Positions 47,541 to 58,171 of a stretch of 64,000 nucleotides of DNA are shown here, piece after piece. Each line of letters starts with the position of its first letter. Within the stretch, counting starts at the first letter, position 1. This DNA comes from Citricoccus zhacaiensis (GTDB lineage Bacteria; Actinomycetota; Actinomycetes; Actinomycetales; Micrococcaceae). The translations under genes were made by a program, and so were the position numbers. The stretch spans positions 62,001-126,000 of the forward strand of contig NZ_BMLQ01000008.1 in NCBI RefSeq assembly GCF_014645315.1, read 5' to 3'. Below the pieces are notes generated by a model that was not told the DNA's origin, made no database searches, and saw only the letters and a program-made list of their open reading frames with translations.

Positions 47541-47591
47541 TCGACTTCGTGGGGGTGTTCTGCATCGAACCCCCGTGAAGTCGACTGAAAG
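47534..47591. terminator. Long palindromic hairpin between SDR and serB
   Basis: A perfect 15-bp outer stem (47534-47548 with 47577-47591) continues through a GT/GT mismatch into a GC-rich inner stem around GGGG...CCCC and a TGCATC loop. It separates convergent genes and can terminate both. Size, symmetry and the flanking direct repeat also suggest a repeated extragenic palindrome. Confidence 0.75.
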
Positions 47592-47607
47592 TGCGCGGTG
47601 CGGGCGG

Positions 47608-48516
47608 CTACAGGCCGGCCAGCACGCGCAGGACGTCCAGGGAGGGCAGATCCAGCTCGACGTGCGCGTGGGCGCGAAGGGCCGGCTTGGCGCAGAACGC
47701 CACGGCCAGCCCCGCGGCCTGGAGCATATCGATGTCATTCGCGCCATCCCCGGCTGCGATGACGCCGTCTGCGTGGACCCCGGCCGCCGCGGACCAGGCA
47801 CGCAGCATCTCTGCCTTCACGGCCCGGTCCACCACCGTGCCCAGCACCCGGCCGGTGAGGCGGCCCTCCACGATCTCCAGGTCGTTCGCACGGTACTGGT
47901 CCAGGCCGAGATCGGCCGCGAGGGGCGCGAGGACCTGGGTGAAGCCGCCGGACACGGCACACACCTGCCACCCGGCTGCCTGGAAGGCACCGATGACCTC
48001 TCGCGCGCCCGGCTGGGGCTCGACGGCGGCCACCACCTGGTCGATGACGCCGGCGTCCAGTCCCGCCAGAGCCTTGACCCGGTGATGGAGCGATTGGGTG
48101 AAGTCCAGTTCACCGCGCATCGCGGCCTCGGTCACGGCGGCCACCTCCGCCTCGCGGCCCGCGTGGGCGGCCAACAGTTCGATGACCTCCTGGCGGATGA
48201 GGGTCGAGTCCACATCCATGACCAGCATCTTCGGCCGGGCCGCCAGTGCGGCGGCCGGGACCACCGCGGCGGCGTGCCCCTCCGGGAGCAGGCCGAGATC
48301 GGGGCGGCCCGCCGCCTCTCCGGCCTGCACGTGCCACCGCCAGCCGTGGAAGCCGACGCCGGCCACCGGCTCGGCATGGGCCGGCACCACCGGCGGGGTC
48401 GAGATCGGGTCGGAGTCTGCACCGCCGGTACCCGGGGCATAGACCAGGACCAGGTCCGTCCCGATGGAGGAGGGGACGATGTCCGGACCGGTGGACGGGG
48501 AAACAATGGGCGGCAT
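47608..48516 (-). CDS. serB: Phosphoserine phosphatase SerB
   Basis: A 302-residue HAD phosphatase that makes L-serine from phosphoserine. VMDVDSTLI is the nucleophile DxD motif, AVSGGF carries motif II, KAEMLRAWS the motif III lysine and AAGDGANDIDML the metal-binding motif IV. The first 95 residues replace the usual ACT-type regulatory domain with a divergent Pro/Gly-rich sequence in which no ACT fold is obvious to me. Its leader overlaps the divergent ABC promoter region (near 48549-48559). Confidence 0.93.
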   Translation of the reverse strand: MPPIVSPSTGPDIVPSSIGTDLVLVYAPGTGGADSDPISTPPVVPAHAEPVAGVGFHGWRWHVQAGEAAGRPDLGLLPEGHAAAVVPAAALAARPKMLVMDVDSTLIRQEVIELLAAHAGREAEVAAVTEAAMRGELDFTQSLHHRVKALAGLDAGVIDQVVAAVEPQPGAREVIGAFQAAGWQVCAVSGGFTQVLAPLAADLGLDQYRANDLEIVEGRLTGRVLGTVVDRAVKAEMLRAWSAAAGVHADGVIAAGDGANDIDMLQAAGLAVAFCAKPALRAHAHVELDLPSLDVLRVLAGL

Positions 48517-48553
48517 GCCGTGGCCTTTCGTGCTTCAAGGGGTGTTTCTAGCC

Positions 48554-48559
48554 TAGTGT
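48554..48559 (+). promoter_or_regulatory. -10 element of the ABC ATPase promoter (leaderless)
   Basis: TAGTGT ends 7 nt before the ATG at 48567. On the opposite strand TAGGCT (48553-48548) can serve serB, so two -10 elements overlap back to back. Confidence 0.55.
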
Positions 48560-48566
48560 TTGAATC

Positions 48567-49412
48567 ATGACCAGCCCCTCTTTCCAGCCTCTGCGCGCCG
48601 CCACGGACCACCAACTGTTCACCCCCTCGGGTGAGTCGGTCGTGGAGATGGCCGGGGTCGGTGTCCGCAGGGGCACCAAGGACCTGCTGTCCGAGGTCAG
48701 CTGGCAGGTCCGGGAGGGTGAGCGCTGGATCATCATGGGACCCAACGGGGCGGGCAAGTCGACGCTGCTGCAGGTCGCCTCCACCCGTATGCACCCGACC
48801 ACCGGCATGGTGGGCATCCTCGACGAGGTGCTCGGCGCCGTCGACGTGTTCGAGCTGCGCCCGCGCATCGGACTGTCCTCCGCGGCACTGGCCCAGCAGC
48901 TCCCGGACGGGGAGACGGTGCTGAACGCCGTGCTGACCGCGTCCTGGGGTGTCATGGGTCGCTGGAACGAGGCCTATGACACCGTGGACGAGGAGCGAGC
49001 CCGCCGCCTGATCTGGCAGTGGGGCCTACGAGGCTACGAGGACCGCCGGTTCGGCACCCTGTCCGAGGGTGAACGCAAGCGTGTCCTCGTGGCCCGGGCC
49101 CTGATGACCGACCCGGAGCTGCTGCTGCTGGACGAGCCGGCCGCGGGTCTCGATCTGGCCGGACGTGAGACTCTCGTCCGGGCGCTGACCCGGCTGGCCT
49201 CTGACCCCGCCGCTCCCGCCCTCGTGCTGGTGACCCACCACGTGGAGGAGGTCCCGCCCGGATTCACCCATGCGTTGCTCATGCGCCAAGGACGGGTGGT
49301 GGCCGCAGGACCCCTGGAGCAGACGCTGACCGAGGACCATCTCTCGACCGCTTTCGGTCTGCCCCTCAAGGTCACGCGAGTCGACGGCCGCTACACGGCC
49401 GTCGCCCGCTGA
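48567..49412 (+). CDS. ABC transporter ATP-binding protein (YlmA/ModF-like)
   Basis: A 281-residue soluble ABC ATPase. Walker A GPNGAGKST, signature LSEGERKRVLVAR (SEG in place of SGG), Walker B LLLLDEPAAGLD and switch His VTHHVEEVPPGFTH. The last phrase is typical of the YlmA/ModF-type subgroup. There is no permease gene beside it, so it may work alone or with a distant partner; substrate unknown. It is followed by a TSUP exporter gene 22 bases later, possibly co-transcribed. Confidence 0.88.
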   Translation: MTSPSFQPLRAATDHQLFTPSGESVVEMAGVGVRRGTKDLLSEVSWQVREGERWIIMGPNGAGKSTLLQVASTRMHPTTGMVGILDEVLGAVDVFELRPRIGLSSAALAQQLPDGETVLNAVLTASWGVMGRWNEAYDTVDEERARRLIWQWGLRGYEDRRFGTLSEGERKRVLVARALMTDPELLLLDEPAAGLDLAGRETLVRALTRLASDPAAPALVLVTHHVEEVPPGFTHALLMRQGRVVAAGPLEQTLTEDHLSTAFGLPLKVTRVDGRYTAVAR

Positions 49413-49434
49413 CCGGCCCCCGGGGGATTACCGC

Positions 49435-50268
49435 GTGGACGTACTGGGCCTCGATGTCATGGGTCTGGACCTGTGGCAGGTCATCGTCATCCTGCTGGCA
49501 GGTTTCTGGGCCGGCACCATCAACACCGTGGTGGGTTCCGGCACCCTCGTGACCTTTCCCGTGCTGGTGGCGATGGGCTTTCCGCCCGTCACCGCACAGA
49601 TCTCCAATGCCATGGGCCTGGTGGCCGCCGGCGTCTCCGGAGTCTTCGGCTTCCGCCGTGAGCTGGCAGCCTCCAAGGCCGTGCTGCCGGCCCTGACGAT
49701 CGCCTCCCTCCTCGGCGGCCTCGTGGGAGCGTTCCTCCTGATGGTGTTACCGGAAGAGGTCTTCGGGGTCGCCGCCCCGATCCTCATCGCCGTGGCCATC
49801 TGCTTTGTGGTCTTCCAACCCGCCCTGTCCCGGTGGGTCCGCCGGCGGAAGGCCGGCGAAGACAACATCGAGGAGCCGGAGACCCCCACGGGGCCGGTGT
49901 CTCCCGTGCTCTGGACGCTCATCTTCGCCGCGGGCATCTACGGTGGTTACTTCGTGGCCGCCCAGGGTGTCCTGTTGCTGGGCATCATGGGGGTGTTCCT
50001 GTCCGGAGCCCTCGTCTACGCGAACGCCATCAAGACCTGGCTGTCCCTGGCGGTGAACCTCATCGCCGCCGTGTCCTACCTGATCTTCGCCTTCGACCGT
50101 ATTGATTGGCGGGCCGTGCTGCTGATCGCGGTGTCCTCCATGATCGGTGCATCCCTCGGGGCCAAGATCGGCCGCCGCATCAAGCCGTTCTGGCTTCGCG
50201 TGGTCATCGTCATCGTCGGGGTGGCGGGCCTCGTGAACCTGGCGTGGCCCTTGGTAACCGGTGGGTGA
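49435..50268 (+). CDS. TSUP family transporter (TauE/SafE, sulfite exporter-like)
   Basis: A 277-residue membrane protein with about eight hydrophobic helices. GFWAGTINTVVGSGTLVTFP near the N-terminus and its echo AAGIYGGYFVAAQGVLLL in the second half are the two TauE/SafE repeats. Members export sulfite, sulfoacetate or related organosulfur anions; the substrate here is not evident. GTG start at 49435. Its end overlaps the methyltransferase start by 8 bases. Confidence 0.9.
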   Translation: MDVLGLDVMGLDLWQVIVILLAGFWAGTINTVVGSGTLVTFPVLVAMGFPPVTAQISNAMGLVAAGVSGVFGFRRELAASKAVLPALTIASLLGGLVGAFLLMVLPEEVFGVAAPILIAVAICFVVFQPALSRWVRRRKAGEDNIEEPETPTGPVSPVLWTLIFAAGIYGGYFVAAQGVLLLGIMGVFLSGALVYANAIKTWLSLAVNLIAAVSYLIFAFDRIDWRAVLLIAVSSMIGASLGAKIGRRIKPFWLRVVIVIVGVAGLVNLAWPLVTGG

Positions 50269-51100
50269 ACCCCTCGGGCCCCTCAGGTCGATCGGGGCCA
50301 ACGGCGCCATCGAGGTGACCGACCCCGCGGATCCGCGGGTGGAGGTCTTCAGTGGCCTCACCGATGCCGCCCTGCGCCGCCGGCAGGACGCCGTCCACGG
50401 AATCTACCTCGCGGAGTCCTCACTGGTGGTCCGCCGGGCCCTGGACGCGGGCCACCGGCCGCGCTCCTTCTTCCTGGCGCACCGGTATCTCGACTCGATG
50501 GCCGATGTCTTCGCCGCCCATCCGGGCGTCCCGGTCTACACGGGCACGGACGCCATGCTCGAATCGATCACCGGCTTCCACCTGCACCGCGGTGCCCTGG
50601 CCGCCATGGAACGGCCCATGCCGCACACGGTCGAGGAGCTGCTGACCGGGGCCCGCCGCATCGCCGTGCTGGAGAACGTCTCCGACCACACCAACATCGG
50701 GGCCATCTTCCGTTCGGCCGCCGCGATCGGCATCGACGCCGTGCTGGTGACACCGCAATGCGCGGACCCGTTCTACCGCCGTTCCATCCGTGTCTCGATG
50801 GGGGCCGTGTTCCGGGTGCCGTGGACACGCATCGACCCCTGGCCAGCTGGCATCGAGGTGCTGAAGGACGCCGGCTTCACGGTGGCGGGGATGACCCTGG
50901 GACACGGTGCCATCACGCTGGATGACCTGGTCGCCGAGGATCACGGGAGGCTCGCCCTGGTGTTCGGCCACGAGGGTGACGGGCTGGCGGCCGAGACGGA
51001 GCGGCGGCTCGACAGGAGAGTCACCATTCCCATGATGAATGAGGTCGATTCGCTCAACGTCGCCGCCTCCGCGGCTATCGCCTTCTACGCGACACGGTAG
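50261..51100 (+). CDS. SpoU/TrmH-family RNA 2'-O-methyltransferase
   Basis: A 279-residue knotted (SPOUT) methyltransferase. An N-terminal substrate-binding part covers about 25-110, followed by motif 1 LENVSDHTNIGAIFRSA, motif 2 LVFGHEGDGL and motif 3 IPMMNEVDSLNVAASAAI, which form the SAM-binding knot. It methylates the 2'-OH of a tRNA or rRNA base; which one cannot be told from sequence. GTG start at 50261 inside the TSUP gene end, so translation is probably coupled, although the functions are unrelated. Confidence 0.9.
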   Translation: MGEPLGPLRSIGANGAIEVTDPADPRVEVFSGLTDAALRRRQDAVHGIYLAESSLVVRRALDAGHRPRSFFLAHRYLDSMADVFAAHPGVPVYTGTDAMLESITGFHLHRGALAAMERPMPHTVEELLTGARRIAVLENVSDHTNIGAIFRSAAAIGIDAVLVTPQCADPFYRRSIRVSMGAVFRVPWTRIDPWPAGIEVLKDAGFTVAGMTLGHGAITLDDLVAEDHGRLALVFGHEGDGLAAETERRLDRRVTIPMMNEVDSLNVAASAAIAFYATR

Positions 51101-51180
51101 TGACTCACAGTGAGGCGGCAGACGTCTCCCGGTTCGGTTTCGCTGCCGGGTGTCGGATGACTCTCCTTGGGCCCATGCGT

Positions 51181-51186
51181 TATAGT
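51181..51186 (+). promoter_or_regulatory. -10 element of the L31 promoter
   Basis: TATAGT, with TGACTC 17 bases upstream as a fair -35, lies 85 bases before the rpmE2 ATG. The leader of about 78 nt contains no visible Zur box or riboswitch. Confidence 0.55.
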
Positions 51187-51271
51187 GGGTAGCTGGCCGT
51201 GCTGCGGTCAACCACGACACGTTCCTCATCAGCCGCTGGCAAAATCCAGTGGCGCCACCGAAGGATTCCCC

Positions 51272-51529
51272 ATGAAGACTGACATCCATCCCGATTACCA
51301 GCTGGTGATCTTCAACGATCTGGCCTCCGGCGAGAAGGTCCTGACCCGCACCACCACCACGTCCCAGAAGACGATGGAGTGGGAAGACGGCAACACCTAC
51401 CCGGTGATCGACGTGGAAATCTCCGCGGCCTCGCACCCCTTCTACACCGGCAAGCAGCGGATCATGGATACCGCCGGCCGCGTGGAGCGCTTCAACGCCC
51501 GCTTCAAGGGCTTCGGCGGCAAGAAGTAA
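51272..51529 (+). CDS. rpmE2: 50S ribosomal protein L31 type B (zinc-free form)
   Basis: An 85-residue ribosomal protein. [16 protein letters not shown] and SHPFYTGKQ are the family landmarks. It contains no cysteine, so it is the C-minus type B form that needs no zinc and in many bacteria replaces the zinc-binding form when zinc is short. GAAGGA precedes the ATG at 51272. Zur repression is common for this gene elsewhere, but I see no Zur-like dyad here, so it may be constitutive. Confidence 0.95.
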   Translation: MKTDIHPDYQLVIFNDLASGEKVLTRTTTTSQKTMEWEDGNTYPVIDVEISAASHPFYTGKQRIMDTAGRVERFNARFKGFGGKK

Positions 51530-51560
51530 GGCCCACCGCCCTACTGGATGCCCCAGCACA

Positions 51561-51612
51561 CCGGGGCCGATCCAGGACCTTCCCTCGGGGGAAGAGTCCG
51601 GATCGGCCCCGG
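51561..51612 (+). terminator. Terminator after rpmE2
   Basis: A perfect 13-bp stem (51561-51573 with 51600-51612) encloses a 6-bp inner stem (51579-51584 with 51589-51594) and is followed by TTTCGTGTTT. It ends the L31 transcript and lies 60 bases from the end of the convergent membrane gene. Confidence 0.88.
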
Positions 51613-51672
51613 TTTCGTGTTTAACGTGTCTACGGAGTGAGATCGGACCGGTGCACCTCGAGGAGAGCGCTT

Positions 51673-52230
51673 CTACACGTCCAGCACGGGGAAGAATCCG
51701 GTGCCCTGCGCGTCGTCCTCGTCGGCATCCCGGGACCGTCCGTCGCCCTCGCCGTGGGCGCTGTGGCGGATGGACACCACGCACCCCATGATGGCCATGA
51801 ACAGCATGATGATCCCCAGGGGATTGGACAACGCCGCAGCGGCACCCGCCGCTCCCGGTCCTGCCCAGGCCCCCAACACGGACGACGCCCCCTCACCGGT
51901 ATCCGGCAGGGTGAACCCGAGGGCGATCCCGCACCCCCAGGACATCAGCAGGATCGTGCAGGCCCGGACGGAGGGGTAGCGCGCTGGACGCCGCGCCGGC
52001 ACGGCGAGGGCGACGACGGACAGGACCAGCAGCACCGGGGCCAGGGTGGCCGCGTAGATGGGTGTCAGGTCTCCGGTGCTGTCTGTGAGGAGGCGCCCAC
52101 CGGCCAGCCACGCCGGAACCACCACGGCCAGGACCCAGCCGAGGCGAGCCGTCCACCGGCGGAATCCCTCCCCACTCTGCGGAGGGCGGGAACCAGGGGT
52201 CGTTGAGGATGAGACGAGTGGGGCGGTCAT
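51673..52230 (-). CDS. Predicted membrane protein, unknown function
   Basis: A 185-residue protein with four hydrophobic helices (about 29-45, 58-77, 90-107, 130-155). The N-terminus is polar, and the tail is rich in Asp, Glu and Gly. A Gly/Ala-rich loop sits between helices three and four. I do not recognise a family. Its start is 9 bases beyond the end of tag, so it may be read as the last gene of the sigma-ogt-tag operon, but no functional link is visible. Confidence 0.75.
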   Translation of the reverse strand: MTAPLVSSSTTPGSRPPQSGEGFRRWTARLGWVLAVVVPAWLAGGRLLTDSTGDLTPIYAATLAPVLLVLSVVALAVPARRPARYPSVRACTILLMSWGCGIALGFTLPDTGEGASSVLGAWAGPGAAGAAAALSNPLGIIMLFMAIMGCVVSIRHSAHGEGDGRSRDADEDDAQGTGFFPVLDV

Positions 52231-52239
52231 GCCCCGATC

Positions 52240-52881
52240 CTAGCCAGCGGACCAGACCCCCGAGGTGCCACGACGGTGCGAGCCGAGCAGGTGCGTGTTC
52301 ACGATGCCGACGGCCTCCATCAGGGCGAACACAGTGGTGGGGCCGACGAAGGAGAACCCCTTGGAACGCAGGGCCTTGGCGGCCGCGACCGACTCGGGGG
52401 ACCGGCTGGGGATCTCGTCCAGCGTTCGGGGCCGTGGCGTCGTCTCCGGTTGGAAGGACCAGATGAGCTCCGCCAGCCCGCCCTCATCTCGTAGGGCGAC
52501 CGTCGCGCGGGCGTTGCCGATCGTGGCCAGGATCTTGGCCCGGTTGCGGACGATGCCGGCATCCCCGAGCAGGCGCTCCACATCACCGTCGTCGAAGGCG
52601 GCCACCGCGTCCGGGGCGAAGTCCGCGAAGGCCAGCCGGAAGGCCGGTCGCTTGCGGAGGATGGTGGCCCAGGACAGGCCCGACTGGAAGGCCTCCAGGC
52701 TCAGGCGCTCGAACAGGCCCCGTTCGTCCCGGACCGGCAGACCCCATTCCCCGTCGTAGTACTCCCGCAGCATCAGGTCCTTGGAGGCCCATAGGGGCCG
52801 GGCCAGGCCGTCCTCGCCGACCACCAGGCCCGCATCACGAGCATCAGTCGTGGCGGACATCGTCCGTGTCTCGTCACTCAT
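52240..52881 (-). CDS. tag: DNA-3-methyladenine glycosylase I (Tag), zinc-site variant
   Basis: A 213-residue glycosylase of the Tag family. EWGLPV, LSLEAFQSGLSW (with the conserved Glu) and GFSFVGPTT with GIVNTHL match E. coli Tag in order. It removes 3-methyladenine from alkylated DNA. E. coli Tag holds a zinc with Cys4, His17, His175 and Cys179. Here the equivalents appear to be Pro29, Tyr42, His197 and Ser201, so three of the four ligands are missing. ATG at 52881 overlaps the ogt stop by 4 bases. Confidence 0.9.
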   Translation of the reverse strand: MSDETRTMSATTDARDAGLVVGEDGLARPLWASKDLMLREYYDGEWGLPVRDERGLFERLSLEAFQSGLSWATILRKRPAFRLAFADFAPDAVAAFDDGDVERLLGDAGIVRNRAKILATIGNARATVALRDEGGLAELIWSFQPETTPRPRTLDEIPSRSPESVAAAKALRSKGFSFVGPTTVFALMEAVGIVNTHLLGSHRRGTSGVWSAG

Positions 52882-53576
52882 GCCGCGGCGTTCTCCTTCT
52901 CCAGCTCCAGCAACAGGGTCTTCGCCTCCAGGCCGCCGAGGTAGCCACCGAGGCTGCCGTCCGAGCGCAGCACCCGGTGACAGGGGACCACCACGGGCAG
53001 CGGATTGGTGGCACAGGCGGTACCCACCGCACGCACGGCCTTGGGGTTCTCAAGCCGTTCGGCGAGTTCCCGGTACGTGGCGGTCTGCCCGTAGCCGATT
53101 CCAGGAAGTTCCCGTTGGACGGCCAGCCGGAACCCCGAGGACAGGATGAAGTCCACGGGGACCTCGAAACGGCTGCGGTGTCCGGTGAAGTACTCCTCGA
53201 GCTCGCGGGCCACTGCCTCCAACTTCCACGGGGCATGCAGCAACCGGGGGCTGATCCTCTCGGACAGCCCGGCCAGCACCTGGGAGAATCCCTCACTGTC
53301 GAAGGCCACGCGAACCAGGCCGCGGGGGCCGGCCACGAGCAGGAGCCGGCCCACAGGGCTGTCCACGATGCGGTAGGCCAGGTCCAGCAGCTCTGCCTCC
53401 TCAGCGCGATGGGACAGCCGGTCCCGCAGGGCCGTCAGATCCGCCTCGGCCACCGAGAAACGCCCCTGGAGTCCGGTACCTGCCAGCGAATCCGGCGGCT
53501 CGGGAGAGCGCGCAGTAGTCGCGGGTGGCGTGGTGGATGGTGTGATCGGTGGTGGGGTCATGGGCTTCGTCATCAT
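52878..53576 (-). CDS. ogt: Methylated-DNA--protein-cysteine methyltransferase
   Basis: A 232-residue O6-alkylguanine-DNA alkyltransferase. VVVPCHRVL contains the acceptor Cys199, and GYGQTATYRELAERL is the DNA-binding helix. It removes the alkyl group from O6-alkylguanine in a suicidal reaction. A leading stretch of about 40 residues is Pro/Thr-rich, and residues 40-70 form an extra helical segment before the usual start. It overlaps the sigma gene by 4 bases upstream and tag by 4 bases downstream (both ATGA), so all three are one translationally coupled operon. Confidence 0.94.
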   Translation of the reverse strand: MMTKPMTPPPITPSTTPPATTARSPEPPDSLAGTGLQGRFSVAEADLTALRDRLSHRAEEAELLDLAYRIVDSPVGRLLLVAGPRGLVRVAFDSEGFSQVLAGLSERISPRLLHAPWKLEAVARELEEYFTGHRSRFEVPVDFILSSGFRLAVQRELPGIGYGQTATYRELAERLENPKAVRAVGTACATNPLPVVVPCHRVLRSDGSLGGYLGGLEAKTLLLELEKENAAA

Positions 53577-54112
53577 CGTGGTCCTCTGGGTCCTATCGTC
53601 AGTGACGACGCGGTGTGAACCGGTGTCCTCTCGTCCTCCTCAAGAATCCGCCGCAGCGTCCGGACGCCATCCGAGGAGGCGCGCCGGACTGCTTCCACGC
53701 TGCCGCCGATCAGGGCGGCCGTCTCGGCATGGGGAAGCCCGCCGAGGTAGTGGTAGGCCACGGCCAGACGTTGTCGGTCCGGGAGGGACGCCACCACGGA
53801 CCAGATCCCGTCCGCCCCAGTGCCCGGCAACCCGTCCGCCGCCGAGCGTTCGGGAAGCGTCTCCATCGGCACCGCACCGCGGCCCCGGGCGCGGAGGACG
53901 TCGATCGATTTGCGGCCGGCCACGCGCACGAGCCACGCCTCCAAGTTTGTCCCCGGCGCCAGGTCCGGCCACTGCCGCAGCGCTGCCAGGAAGGTCTCCT
54001 GCCACGCGTCATCGGCGTCAGGGCCGGGCCCCAGCACGGCTCGGCACACCCGCAACACGGTGGCCCCGTGCCGTTGGACGGCCTGTTCGAACGGTTCTGT
54101 CATCGTCATCAC
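53573..54112 (-). CDS. ECF-like sigma-70 family RNA polymerase sigma factor
   Basis: A 179-residue sigma factor with region 2 at about 10-75 (DADDAWQETFLAALR is the core-binding and -10 recognition part) and region 4 at about 105-160 (LPDRQRLAVAYHYLGGLPHAETAALIGGS, the -35 helix-turn-helix). No anti-sigma gene is adjacent. It is joined by 4-base overlaps to ogt and tag, so it most likely directs a response to alkylation damage. The start could be the GTG at 54112 or the ATGs at 54109 or 54103; TACTGT just upstream favours one of the later ones. Confidence 0.88.
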   Translation of the reverse strand: MMTMTEPFEQAVQRHGATVLRVCRAVLGPGPDADDAWQETFLAALRQWPDLAPGTNLEAWLVRVAGRKSIDVLRARGRGAVPMETLPERSAADGLPGTGADGIWSVVASLPDRQRLAVAYHYLGGLPHAETAALIGGSVEAVRRASSDGVRTLRRILEEDERTPVHTASSLTIGPRGPR

Positions 54113-54118
54113 ACAGTA
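54113..54118 (-). promoter_or_regulatory. -10-like element of the sigma-ogt-tag operon
   Basis: On the minus strand TACTGT adjoins the GTG at 54112. Transcription would begin near 54106, just before the ATG at 54103. Confidence 0.4.
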
Positions 54119-54160
54119 GACGCGTCAGCTCTCCGGAACGTGAGGTGTGAAGATGGAATC

Positions 54161-55234
54161 ATGAACACCCCTCTCGGATCCTCCCACCATGGCGAGTACA
54201 AGGTCGCCGGCGGCAAGCTGGTCATCGCGGACCTGACGGTCTCCGACGGGGCCGTCGCCACGGCCAGCATCAACGGGGACTTCTTCCTCGAGCCGGACGA
54301 GGCCCTGCAGGACATCAACCGCTCGCTCCTGGGGCTGGACCTCAACGCACCCCACGGGACCATCGCCGAGACGGTGCGCGCCGCCGTCGGGCCCGAGACG
54401 GTGATGTTCGGCTTCGATCCGGCCGCCGTGGCCACGGCAGTGCGCCGCGCCCTGGGTCACGCGACCACGTGGGAGGACCATGAGTGGGAGATCCTCGCGC
54501 CGCAGCCGCTGCCCATCACCAGCCAGGTGGCGCTGGACCAGATCCTCACCGAGGACGTGGCCGCGGGCCGGCGCCGGCCCGCACTGCGACTGTGGCAGTG
54601 GACGGAGCCGGCGGTCGTCATCGGATCGTTCCAGTCCCTGGCCAATGAGGTGGATCCGGAGGGCGTCGAGCGGCACGGGATCACGGTCGCGCGCCGCATC
54701 TCCGGCGGCGGGGCCATGTTCATGGAGGCGGACAACTGTGTCACCTACTCGCTCTACCTGCCGCAGTCCCTCGTGGATGGCATGAGCTTCGCGGACTCCT
54801 ACCCGTTCCTCGACGCCTGGGCCATGGACGCCCTGGCCAGGACCGGCGTGGAGGCGTTCTATCAGCCGCTGAACGACATCGCCACGCCGGAGGGCAAGAT
54901 CGGTGGCGCCGCGCAGAAGCGGCTGGCCAGCGGGGGACTGCTGCACCACGTCACCATGAGCTATGACATCGACGCGGACAAGATGACCGAGGTCCTGCGC
55001 ATCGGCCGGGAGAAGATCCGGGACAAGGGCATCCGCTCCGCCAAGAAGCGAGTCGACCCGCTGCGGCGACAGACCGGCCTGACGCGCCCGGAGATCTGGG
55101 AGACCATGATGTCCACGTTCACCGACCGCTATGGGGCCACCCGGACGCACCTCACCGAGGACGAGATCTCTCGCGCGGAGGCCTTGGCCACCGCGAAGTT
55201 CACGACGCCGGCCTGGACGGCCCGGGTGCCATAG
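54161..55234 (+). CDS. Lipoate--protein ligase family protein with N-terminal accessory domain
   Basis: A 357-residue protein in two parts. Residues of about 10-95 (GEYKVAGGKLVIADLTV, INGDFFLEPDE) resemble the accessory domain that in E. coli LplA is C-terminal and in archaea is a separate subunit. Residues of about 105-345 are the ligase fold, with RRISGGGA (178-185) and GKIGGAAQKR, where Lys246 is the likely catalytic lysine. It probably activates and transfers lipoate or a related acyl group to carrier domains of 2-oxoacid dehydrogenases. The domain order is the reverse of E. coli LplA. ATG at 54161; the frame is open upstream without support. Confidence 0.9.
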   Translation: MNTPLGSSHHGEYKVAGGKLVIADLTVSDGAVATASINGDFFLEPDEALQDINRSLLGLDLNAPHGTIAETVRAAVGPETVMFGFDPAAVATAVRRALGHATTWEDHEWEILAPQPLPITSQVALDQILTEDVAAGRRRPALRLWQWTEPAVVIGSFQSLANEVDPEGVERHGITVARRISGGGAMFMEADNCVTYSLYLPQSLVDGMSFADSYPFLDAWAMDALARTGVEAFYQPLNDIATPEGKIGGAAQKRLASGGLLHHVTMSYDIDADKMTEVLRIGREKIRDKGIRSAKKRVDPLRRQTGLTRPEIWETMMSTFTDRYGATRTHLTEDEISRAEALATAKFTTPAWTARVP

Positions 55235-55266
55235 TCCCGGAGCGCTCGGGTTGACTCAGGACCGAC

Positions 55267-58032
<2,766 letters not shown>

Positions 58033-58171
58033 GAGAGATATTCAACCACTCTTTCACGAAGTCGTGATCGAGGGCTCCCGAGAGACGCAGCTCCCCGCAT
58101 CGCCGCAGCCCCTGGAGGCACATGGTCACGCGTCCTGGTGCGCTCCTGGTGCCGTCCTGGTCTGCTGGTGC

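Noticed and set aside
51101-51271. L31 leader considered for a Zur box or riboswitch
   Set aside because: No Zur-like AT-rich dyad and no compact conserved fold were visible.
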